A DNA stretch of 64,000 nucleotides from Micromonospora carbonacea (GTDB lineage Bacteria > Actinomycetota > Actinomycetes > Mycobacteriales > Micromonosporaceae). The DNA lies in NCBI RefSeq assembly GCF_014205165.1, contig NZ_JACHMZ010000001.1:7458501-7522500 (forward strand), read 5' to 3'. Made by a program: the position numbers and the translations under genes. The stretch's first letter is position 1. Every line of letters starts with the position of its first letter. Under the pieces are notes generated by a model. It was not told the origin of the DNA and searched no databases. It saw nothing but the letters and a program-made list of their open reading frames with translations. This document shows positions 1 through 6,722 of this stretch, one piece after another.

Positions 1-139
1 GGACTGTCGTGGGTGGAATCGACGTTTCGGGGTTGCTCATCTACCCTCAGGGCACATCCGGTCCCATCTTTCGTGGGCCGGCGTCGGTTCGGCAGCCATG
101 GGTGTCGTGTGTGGTCTCCCCGCCAGTGTGTGAGCGACC

Positions 140-991
140 ATGGCCGTGTACGGAGGGGTCGAAGCGTTGACCAGCGAAAAGGTGGCGCCTCCGGGCGTCG
201 ACACCACCCGGCCCAGCATCGCCCGGGTATACGACTACTACCTCGGCGGCAAGGACAACTTCGCGGTCGACCGGCAGGCCGCCCACATGGCCATGCAGGT
301 CACGCCGGACGGTCCCGAGGCGGGGCGGGCCTGCCGGGCCTTCCTCCGACGTTCGGTCAGATTCCTGGCGGCCGAGGCCGGCATCCGGCAGTTCCTCGAC
401 ATCGGCTCCGGGCTGCCCACCCAGGGCAACGTGCACGAGATCGCCCACGAGGTCGACCCGGACGCCCGGGTGGTCTACGTGGACAACGACCCGATGGCCC
501 TCGCCCACGGCCGGGCCCTGCTCGCCGACGCCCGGACCACCACCGTGCTCGGGGGCGACGCCCGCCGGCCCGACGAGCTGCTGGCGCAGCTCACCGAACG
601 CAAGCTGATCGACTTCGACCAGCCGGTCGGCCTGCTGCTGCTGGCGATCCTGCACCACCTCAACGACGAGGACGACCCGGCCGGCGTCGCCCGGCGGCTC
701 GTCGCCGCCCTGCCTCCCGGCAGCTACCTGGCCATCTCCCACTTCCACGACCCGGGCGAGGCCCAGCCGGAGGTCTCGGAGCGGGCGCGGGCGGTGGAGA
801 AGGTGTTCAACGAGACCCTCGGCACCGGCCGGTGGCGCACCCGGGCGGAGATCATGGGCTTCTTCGGCGATCTGGAGCTGCTGCCGCCCGGGCTGGTCCC
901 GCTGGCGGAGTGGCGTCCGGACGGCGAGGAGGACCGCCAGCAGACCGCCACCTACCACACCATCGTCGGTGGGGTGGCCCGCAAGCCCTGA
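140..991 (+). CDS. SAM-dependent methyltransferase, DUF574 family
   Basis: A 283-residue class I methyltransferase-like protein of the actinobacterial DUF574 (PF04672) family. The family signature RVYDYYLGGKDNFAVDR lies near residue 30. A Rossmann-type stretch FLDIGSGLPTQGNVHE follows around residue 80, then YVDNDPMA, the acidic strand-2 end that binds the SAM ribose. The substrate of this family is unknown; many copies lie beside or inside secondary-metabolite clusters. The ATG at 140 has no good ribosome site. A TTG at 167, with GGAGGGG 8 nt upstream, is an equally plausible start and would shorten the protein by nine residues. It is probably a neighbour of the biosynthetic cluster rather than a core member, since the transposase remnant separates them. 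Confidence 0.85.
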   Translation: MAVYGGVEALTSEKVAPPGVDTTRPSIARVYDYYLGGKDNFAVDRQAAHMAMQVTPDGPEAGRACRAFLRRSVRFLAAEAGIRQFLDIGSGLPTQGNVHEIAHEVDPDARVVYVDNDPMALAHGRALLADARTTTVLGGDARRPDELLAQLTERKLIDFDQPVGLLLLAILHHLNDEDDPAGVARRLVAALPPGSYLAISHFHDPGEAQPEVSERARAVEKVFNETLGTGRWRTRAEIMGFFGDLELLPPGLVPLAEWRPDGEEDRQQTATYHTIVGGVARKP

Positions 992-1025
992 GCCTGTCCG
1001 GCGCAGCCGCACGCCGGAAGTTCGT

Positions 1026-1535
1026 TCACGGTCCCGGCGGATGCCGACAGGGGCCGCCGACCCGCGCCGCGAACCGTGGGTCGGCGGCTTGCCGGAGCCC
1101 GTCCTGGACGTGCGGCCGCAGCTCGAACCGTCGCCAGATCCGCCCGACCGTCGAGGCGGACAGCCCGCTGTGCGCGGCCATCGACGCCCGGGACCAGCGG
1201 GCCGCCCGCTCCGGCTGCGCGCCCAGGGTGGCGGCCACCACCTGCTCCACCCGGCCCGGCCCGATCGTCGGGGGCCGGCCGGCGCGCGGCGCGTCGGCGA
1301 GGCCCGGCAGCCCGCGCGCCACGAACCGGGACCGCCACTTGCCCACGGTCGGCGCTGACACGCCGAACCGGGCCGCGACCTCCGCGTTGCTCGCCCCGTC
1401 GGCGCAGGCCAGCACGATCCGGCAGCGCAGCGCGTACGCCTGGGTCGAGCGGGCCGCCCGGGCGCCCCGCGCCAGCCGTGCCCGCTCCTCGTCGCTCAGC
1501 ATCAGCTCGGCCTTCGGCCGACCTCTTCCCCCCAT
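1026..1535 (-). pseudogene. IS630-family transposase, N-terminal remnant
   Basis: A 169-codon reading frame carrying the N-terminal double helix-turn-helix of IS630-type transposases (ASNAEVAARFGVSAPTVGKW, then a second HTH around SGLSASTVGRIW). The usual RPHVQDG block follows, where the DDE catalytic domain should begin. After about 150 residues similarity stops, and the frame ends in a short basic tail. Family members are about 340-370 residues, so the whole catalytic half is missing and the protein cannot transpose. It sits exactly at the left edge of the biosynthetic cluster, which suggests past insertion and recombination there. Confidence 0.8.
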
Positions 1536-1546
1536 GCGGCCGATCG

Positions 1547-1558
1547 TACATATATGTA
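1547..1558. repeat. 12-bp AT-only-core palindrome upstream of transposase remnant
   Basis: TACATATATGTA is a perfect palindrome in an otherwise GC-saturated region, 12 bases upstream of the transposase start. It could be part of the insertion-sequence end, the -10 region of the transposase promoter, or an operator. IS630 elements target TA dinucleotides, but no matching second end was seen. Confidence 0.4.
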
Positions 1559-1734
1559 AACGAATTTGTGGCGCAGATATCCGGACGTCGCAGGTGGTGG
1601 GACGAATCGATGTCCCTTCTGGACAGCGTCAGCCCCCCTGGGTATGGTCCCGACGAGTTCCCAAGCGTGGGATTCGCTCGCTGCTGCAAGGTCGCGGTGG
1701 CCCGTGGAATCACATTGACATGGAGGCCGCTTCA

Positions 1735-1983
1735 GTGACTATGACCGATTTGCAACTGAAGATGACATCCATCTGCGCCGACGTGCTGAACCGTTCCACC
1801 CTCGGCCCGGACGAGGACCTCGTCGCGCTGGGCATGGATTCGGTCGCGGCGGTGGAGATCGTGACCCGCGTCGAGACGGCCTACGGGGTCGACGTCGTCG
1901 ACGTCATCTTCGACAACCCCACGGTGAACCGCCTCTGTGACCTGGTGGGGGCCGCCGCCGGCAGCGACAGCACACATGCCTAG
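1735..1983 (+). CDS. Acyl carrier protein 1
   Basis: An 82-residue carrier protein. The 4'-phosphopantetheine attachment motif LGMDSVAAVEI places the modified serine at residue 36, which is the usual position for ACP/PCP proteins. The GTG at 1735 is preferred because GGAGG lies 8 nt upstream; in-frame ATGs at 1720 and 1741 fit that site less well. The gene overlaps the start of the next gene, an AMP-dependent ligase, by 8 nt. The two are probably a matched pair in which the ligase activates an acid and loads it onto this ACP. It is the first gene of the biosynthetic operon. Confidence 0.9.
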   Translation: MTMTDLQLKMTSICADVLNRSTLGPDEDLVALGMDSVAAVEIVTRVETAYGVDVVDVIFDNPTVNRLCDLVGAAAGSDSTHA

Positions 1984-3550
1984 TCCGCTCGACGAGCCGG
2001 ATCTCGCGGTCACCACGAACCTGCTCGACCTCGTCCGCGCCGCCGCCGAGCGGCACGGCGACCGCCCTTACCTGGTCCCCGCCGAGCCGGGCGGCCGGAC
2101 GGCGAGCTTCGCCGACGTCCTGACCTTCACCCGGGGCTGCGCCGCCCTGCTCGACGAGCACGGCGTGCCGCCGGGCGGCCGGGTGGCGGTCGTCATGCAC
2201 AACACCTCGCTGACGGCGCTGCTGTTCATCGGCGTCATCGCCGCGCAGCGCGTGCTCGTGCCGCTCAACCCGAAGTCGGGTCCCGGCGAGCTGGACGCGT
2301 TGCTCGGGCACTGCGCGCCCGCGCTGGTGCTCGCCCCCACGCCGGTCCTCGCGAAGATCGGCCCGGGGCCGCGCCGGGTCGCCGTGGACGACGCCGAGGC
2401 GCTCCTGGCCGACGTGCTGGCGCGCGGCGCGGCGTACCGGGGGGAGCTGGCCGCGCCCCGCGACGGCGGGGCGGGCGACGCGGAGATCGTCTACACCTCC
2501 GGCTCGACCGGGGTCCCCAAGGGCGTCGTGCTGTCGCACCGCAGCCTGCTCGCCAACTCCCTGGCCATGGTGAAGTGGGCCGACGCGGGCCCCGACGACG
2601 TCTTCCTCAACGTCGTCCCGTTGTTCCACGCCGGTGGGCAGGGGTTCCCGACGCTCACGCCGCTGTGGAGCGGCGGTCGGTCGGTCTGCGTGCGGTCCGA
2701 GACGGCGCTGGTGCGGTTCTGGCACTACGTCGACCGGCACCGCCCGACGTGGACGCTGGTCGTCAACGCCTACCTGGCCAACCTGGTGGAGCGGCCGGAG
2801 CGGCCGGCGACCGGCAGCCTCAAGGGCGTCCTCGCCGGTGGCTCGGCGCTCGGCCCGGAGCTGATCCACCGCTTCGAGGACACCTTCGGCATCCGCGTCC
2901 ACCAGGTCTACGGCATGACGGAGATGACCTCCCTGACGACGGTGGAGCCGCGCGACCGCCGGCCGGGGGAGCGCCGCACCGCCGGGCTGCCGGTGCCGTT
3001 CGCCCGGGTGCGTGTGGTCGGCCCGGACGGGCGGGACGCCCCGCCGGGCGAGAACGGCGAGGTCCTGCTCAGCGGCCCGAGCATCTTCACCCGCTACGAG
3101 GCCGCGCCGGAGCTCACCGCGAAGCGGCTCGACGACGGCTGGGTGCGCAGCGGCGACCTGGGGCACCTCGACGAGCGCGGCGAGCTGTCCATCGTCGACC
3201 GGATCGACAGCATGGTCATCGTCAGCGGCGAGAACGTCTACCCCGCCGAGATCGAGAACGCCGTGCCCCACCTGGCGGGCGTCGAGGACGCCGTCGTCGC
3301 GGCGCTGCCGCACCCGGTCACGGGCGTGGAGCTGATCCTCGTCTACACGCTGCTGCCCGGCGCCGTCGCCGACGACGACGCCTGGCGCGCGACGCTGCTG
3401 CGGTTCCTGAGCCCGTTCAAGGTGCCGCGCAGGTTCGTCGCGCTCAAGGAGATCGGCGTCGACGCCTTTCCGCGTACCCCGCTCGGGAAGATCCAGCGGC
3501 CGGAAGTGCAGCGGCTGGCGGTCGACAGCCTTGCACCGATCCGGACCTGA
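1976..3550 (+). CDS. AMP-dependent acyl-ACP/acyl-CoA ligase
   Basis: A 524-residue adenylate-forming enzyme (ANL superfamily). The phosphate loop YTSGSTGVPKGVVLSH is present, as are the A5 motif QVYGMTEMT, the A7/A8 region SGDLGHLDERGELSIVDR with MVIVSGENVYPAEIEN, and the C-terminal catalytic lysine in PRTPLGKIQR. It activates a carboxylic acid as acyl-AMP and passes it to a thiol. The 8-nt overlap with the preceding ACP gene argues that the ACP is its partner. The ATG at 1976 is chosen because upstream in-frame codons lie inside the ACP gene. The substrate cannot be read from the sequence; an aryl, fatty or alicyclic acid are all possible. Confidence 0.88.
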   Translation: MPSPLDEPDLAVTTNLLDLVRAAAERHGDRPYLVPAEPGGRTASFADVLTFTRGCAALLDEHGVPPGGRVAVVMHNTSLTALLFIGVIAAQRVLVPLNPKSGPGELDALLGHCAPALVLAPTPVLAKIGPGPRRVAVDDAEALLADVLARGAAYRGELAAPRDGGAGDAEIVYTSGSTGVPKGVVLSHRSLLANSLAMVKWADAGPDDVFLNVVPLFHAGGQGFPTLTPLWSGGRSVCVRSETALVRFWHYVDRHRPTWTLVVNAYLANLVERPERPATGSLKGVLAGGSALGPELIHRFEDTFGIRVHQVYGMTEMTSLTTVEPRDRRPGERRTAGLPVPFARVRVVGPDGRDAPPGENGEVLLSGPSIFTRYEAAPELTAKRLDDGWVRSGDLGHLDERGELSIVDRIDSMVIVSGENVYPAEIENAVPHLAGVEDAVVAALPHPVTGVELILVYTLLPGAVADDDAWRATLLRFLSPFKVPRRFVALKEIGVDAFPRTPLGKIQRPEVQRLAVDSLAPIRT

Positions 3551-3662
3551 TTCGGGCCACCAGAACTCCACGCGATTCGGCGGGAATGCCGTAACGGTGC
3601 GGCAGATCCCATTCTTTCCGGCCGGCACCATTCGGGCTTTAGTCGACAGGAGGTGGTTTGTC

Positions 3663-4382
3663 ATGTCAGTCGAGATCCTCGACGACGAGGAAGTCGTGGT
3701 GCGCACCCCCGAAGAGTTCAAGCGCATGCCCCGGGCGTACCAGAAGGCACTCATCAGCCAGGTCATGATCAATACGGAGGGTGAGCTCTCCGGCGGCGAC
3801 GACTACACCATGATGTTCATCCCGCTGGCCCCCAACGCCGAGGAACGCCAGGTGTGCGCCGAGCGGGCGGCGGAGGAGTACGACCACTACAAGATCGGCA
3901 AGCGGGTCCTCGCCGAGATCGGCATCGACACGACCTACATGGAGGAGCAGACGATCGAGGAGCGGCGGCTCTTCTCCGACAAGCGCCTGCACCAGTGCAC
4001 CACGTGGGCCGAGCGCGGGATCTACTCCTACATCGGCGAGGAGAGCGCCCTGCTGATGATCAGGGAGTTCGCCGAGAGCAGCTACAAGCCCTGGGCCGAC
4101 GCCGTCCGCACGATCATCCTCGACGAGAAGATCCACATCGCCCACGGCGCGCGCGTCTGCCGCAACCTGGCCACCACCGACGAGGGCCGCGAGCAGCTCC
4201 AGGCGGGCCTCGACCGCCTGTGGCCGGTGTTCCAGGGCCTCTTCGGCACGCCGGACTCCGAGCGCTCCAAGCGGGCGGTCCGGTTCGGCCTGCGCCGGAC
4301 GACCAACCGCGAGGCCCTGGAGAAGTGGTTGCAGACGGTCACGCCCCGCATCCACTCCCTCGGGCTCGTCGTACCGGACTGA
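3663..4382 (+). CDS. PaaA-like ferritin-fold diiron oxygenase
   Basis: A 239-residue protein of the phenylacetyl-CoA epoxidase (PaaA/PaaC, PF05138) family. Carboxylate/histidine diiron ligand motifs are visible in RAAEEYDHY and DEKIHIAHG, with other conserved glutamates between (YSYIGEESALLMIREF). PaaA normally works in a PaaABCE complex with a reductase, on a CoA-thioester ring. Here no PaaB, PaaC, PaaD or PaaE partner is adjacent, so this is a solitary copy repurposed for biosynthesis, probably acting on a CoA- or ACP-bound intermediate. The ATG at 3663 has AGGAGG about 8 nt upstream. A radical SAM gene follows 19 nt downstream. The 112-nt gap upstream may hold an internal promoter, but I see no clear one. 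Confidence 0.8.
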   Translation: MSVEILDDEEVVVRTPEEFKRMPRAYQKALISQVMINTEGELSGGDDYTMMFIPLAPNAEERQVCAERAAEEYDHYKIGKRVLAEIGIDTTYMEEQTIEERRLFSDKRLHQCTTWAERGIYSYIGEESALLMIREFAESSYKPWADAVRTIILDEKIHIAHGARVCRNLATTDEGREQLQAGLDRLWPVFQGLFGTPDSERSKRAVRFGLRRTTNREALEKWLQTVTPRIHSLGLVVPD

Positions 4383-4401
4383 CGGAAGGGACGACCGCGT
4401 C

Positions 4402-5532
4402 ATGCCCACCCCTGTCGCCATCAATCCACGCCCGCCGTCCCGCAAGGAGGCCAAGGCCCGGCTCCAGGCGCTGCTCGCCGGCCGCCCCGACCTGGCCGCG
4501 CGGCTCGCCGCCGTCCGGGACATGGGCCTGCGGGTCACCGCGTCCGAGGTCCACCTGACCACCACGTGCAACATCCGCTGCAAGGGCTGCTGGTACTTCG
4601 AGGGAGGCTTCGACGCGGCCGTCCCGGAGACGTCGGACCCCGTCGTCATCTCCGACTTCGTCGACTCGCTCGTCGCCCGGGGCGTCACCCAGGCGACGCT
4701 CATCGGCGGCGAGCCCACGCTCGTGCTCAACCGGGTCGTGCCGTTCGTCGAGCGGCTCCCGTACGTCACGATCTCCACCAACGGGATCCGGCCGCTGCCG
4801 CGCGCCGGGTTCGAGGCCGTCGCGGTGGCGATCAGCCTGTTCGGCGGCGGCCCGCTCGACGACTCCCTGCGCGGCTACCGCCCGAACGGGTCGGCGTTCA
4901 CCGGGCTCTTCGAGACCGCCCTCGGGCACTACCGCAACGACCCGCGCGTCATCTTCGTGTACGCGTTGTCCGAGGAGGGCCTGCAGTACGTCGAGCCGAC
5001 GGTGCGGGCCATCCAGGACAACGGCAACCAGGTCACCTTCAACTTCTACTCCGACCACGGCAGCGACCACGCCCTGCGGATCGACAACGAGCAGCGCACC
5101 CTCGCCGAGGCGCTGCGGATCAAGGAGAAGTACCCGGAGACGGTGGTCAGCCACCCGTACTTCATCGAGACGCTGATCACCGGGCGCAGCCACTGGGGCG
5201 GCCAGTTCGGCTACGACGTCTGCCCGAGCATCAGCGTCGAGCACCCCGACCACGCCGACCGGATCGCCAACGGCAACCCCGTCCTGGACGGCTTCGCCGT
5301 CTACGGCGCCGACTACCAGACCCTCCAGTTCTGCTGCACGTCCGGCAACTGCGCCGACTGCCGCGACAGCCAGGGCGTCTACAGCTGGCTCCTGGTCAGC
5401 GCCAACCGGTTCCTCGACGACGTCGGCCGGCTGGAGACCTGGCTGGACCTGGCGGAGAGCTACTGGCGGCAGTGGTACTGGGCGCAGCGGCACCACGCCA
5501 ACTTCGCCCGCCGCGCGCCGCTGGCCGCGTAG
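4402..5532 (+). CDS. Radical SAM enzyme
   Basis: A 376-residue radical SAM protein. The cluster-binding motif is CNIRCKGC, a CxxxCxxC with cysteines at residues 56, 60 and 63, followed by WYFEGGF. GGEPTL is the SAM-contacting GGE motif. A cysteine-rich C-terminal segment (FCCTSGNCADC) suggests an additional Fe-S cluster, as in SPASM/Twitch proteins, although the spacing is not canonical. It probably performs a radical rearrangement, C-C bond formation or dehydrogenation on an ACP- or CoA-linked substrate. It lies between the diiron enzyme and the second ACP. I do not recognise a characterised homologue. Confidence 0.82.
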   Translation: MPTPVAINPRPPSRKEAKARLQALLAGRPDLAARLAAVRDMGLRVTASEVHLTTTCNIRCKGCWYFEGGFDAAVPETSDPVVISDFVDSLVARGVTQATLIGGEPTLVLNRVVPFVERLPYVTISTNGIRPLPRAGFEAVAVAISLFGGGPLDDSLRGYRPNGSAFTGLFETALGHYRNDPRVIFVYALSEEGLQYVEPTVRAIQDNGNQVTFNFYSDHGSDHALRIDNEQRTLAEALRIKEKYPETVVSHPYFIETLITGRSHWGGQFGYDVCPSISVEHPDHADRIANGNPVLDGFAVYGADYQTLQFCCTSGNCADCRDSQGVYSWLLVSANRFLDDVGRLETWLDLAESYWRQWYWAQRHHANFARRAPLAA

Positions 5533-5562
5533 CCAACCCATCCGATCGAAGGAGCGCCCCGC

Positions 5563-5820
5563 ATGTCTTCCCCCTCTGCCCCGATCACCGAGTCCGTCGT
5601 CGCCGACCGGCTCCGCGTCGAGCTGATCGACCTCGGCGTCAACGAGGAGGCGATCACCCCGGACGCCAAGTTCGACCAGCTCGACATCGACTCGCTGGAC
5701 GTCGCCGACCTGATGGCCATGGTCGTCAAGGAGTTCAAGGTGGAGATCCCGCGCAGCGAGCTGGCCGACGTCACCATCGGGCAACTCGTCACGCGGATCG
5801 TCGCGGGCGCGTCACATTGA
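5563..5820 (+). CDS. Acyl carrier protein 2
   Basis: An 85-residue ACP with the attachment motif DIDSLDVADLM (serine at residue 44), typical of acyl carrier proteins of the fatty-acid type. The ATG at 5563 has GAAGGAG upstream. Its stop overlaps the TTG start of the FabI-like reductase by 3 nt, implying that the two are made together and that the reductase acts on this ACP or its cargo. The sequence differs clearly from ACP1, so the two carriers probably have different jobs, for example loading versus elongation. Confidence 0.9.
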   Translation: MSSPSAPITESVVADRLRVELIDLGVNEEAITPDAKFDQLDIDSLDVADLMAMVVKEFKVEIPRSELADVTIGQLVTRIVAGASH

Positions 5821-6701
5821 CCTCCCTGCTCAGCCTGGACAAGCGCCGCTACCTCGTCACCGGCGTCCTCAACAACGAGTCGATCGCCTGGCACGTGGCG
5901 GCGGCCCTGCAACGGGAGGGCTGCGAGGTCGTCCTGACCTCGTTCGGTCGGGTGGCCCGCATCACCCGCAAGGTGGCCGACCTGCTGCCGTCCCCGGCCG
6001 AGGTGCTCGACCTGGACGTCATGTCCGACGAGAGCGTCGCGTCCCTGGCCGAGCAGATCGAGAGCCGGTGGGGGCAGCTCGACGGCGTGCTGCACAGCAT
6101 CGCCGCCGCGCCGCCCGACGCGCTGGGCCCGGGCTTCGTCAGCGCGCCGGCCAGCGGCGTGCTCGACGGGTTCCGGGCGTCGGCGTACTCCTTCCAGCAG
6201 CTCACCACCGCGCTCGCGCCGCTGCTCGCGCGCGCGCCGGGCGGCGGCGCGGCGGTCGGCCTGACCGTCGACTCCACCCGCGCCCTGCCCGGCTACGGCT
6301 GGATGGGGGTCTACAAATCGGCGCTGGAGGCCGTCGCCCGCTACCTCGCGCTGCACCTCGGGCCGTCCGGCATCCGGGTCAACCTGGTCGCCGCCGGCCC
6401 GGTCGAGACCGTGTCGGCGCGCGGGGTGCGCACCTTCGCCGAGCTGGCCGACCAGTACGAGCGGTGGGCCCCGCTGGGCTGGGACCGCGCCGACCCGGCG
6501 CGCGTCGTCGGCGCGGTCCTGTTCCTGCTGTCGGACCTGTCCCGGCACACCACGGGGCAGGTGGTGCACGCCGACGGCGGCATGCACGCCGTCTTCGGCG
6601 GGGTCGGCGTGTCGCCGGCGACGGGCACCGGCGTGCCCCCCGCCGCGACGGCACCGGCCGGCGGGACGACGGCGTCGCGCGGCGAGACCGCGACCGGCTG
6701 A
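5817..6701 (+). CDS. FabI-like enoyl-thioester reductase (SDR)
   Basis: A 294-residue short-chain dehydrogenase/reductase most like enoyl-ACP reductase I. The start YLVTGVLNNESIAWHVA matches the divergent FabI nucleotide-binding loop. GYGWMGVYKSALEAVARYLA holds the FabI-type Tyr-x6-Lys catalytic pair, and IRVNLVAAGPVETVSARG is the FabI substrate-loop region. The last 35 residues are a Gly/Ala/Thr-rich tail not found in housekeeping FabI. The TTG start is set by its 3-nt overlap with the ACP2 stop. It probably saturates a conjugated double bond on a carrier-bound intermediate. In the cyclohexanecarboxyl route, 1-cyclohexenylcarbonyl-CoA reductase (ChcA) is also an SDR, so this gene or the SDR at 10990 could fill that role. 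Confidence 0.8.
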   Translation: MTSLLSLDKRRYLVTGVLNNESIAWHVAAALQREGCEVVLTSFGRVARITRKVADLLPSPAEVLDLDVMSDESVASLAEQIESRWGQLDGVLHSIAAAPPDALGPGFVSAPASGVLDGFRASAYSFQQLTTALAPLLARAPGGGAAVGLTVDSTRALPGYGWMGVYKSALEAVARYLALHLGPSGIRVNLVAAGPVETVSARGVRTFAELADQYERWAPLGWDRADPARVVGAVLFLLSDLSRHTTGQVVHADGGMHAVFGGVGVSPATGTGVPPAATAPAGGTTASRGETATG

Positions 6702-6722
6702 CACACACTGCGGGGAGCGACC

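Noticed and set aside
1715..1720. TTGACA just upstream of ACP1, as a -35 element
   Set aside because: Its -10 would fall inside the ACP1 coding start; spacing to any TATAAT-like hexamer upstream of the gene is wrong.
13..1983. A 656-codon plus-strand frame across the start of the window
   Set aside because: It runs through the DUF574 methyltransferase and transposase genes in other frames. Only its last 82 codons, with their own ribosome site, encode a real protein (ACP1).
3663..4382. A complete phenylacetate degradation operon
   Set aside because: Only a PaaA-like gene is present; no PaaB, PaaC, PaaE, PaaG, PaaZ or PaaK orthologue flanks it.
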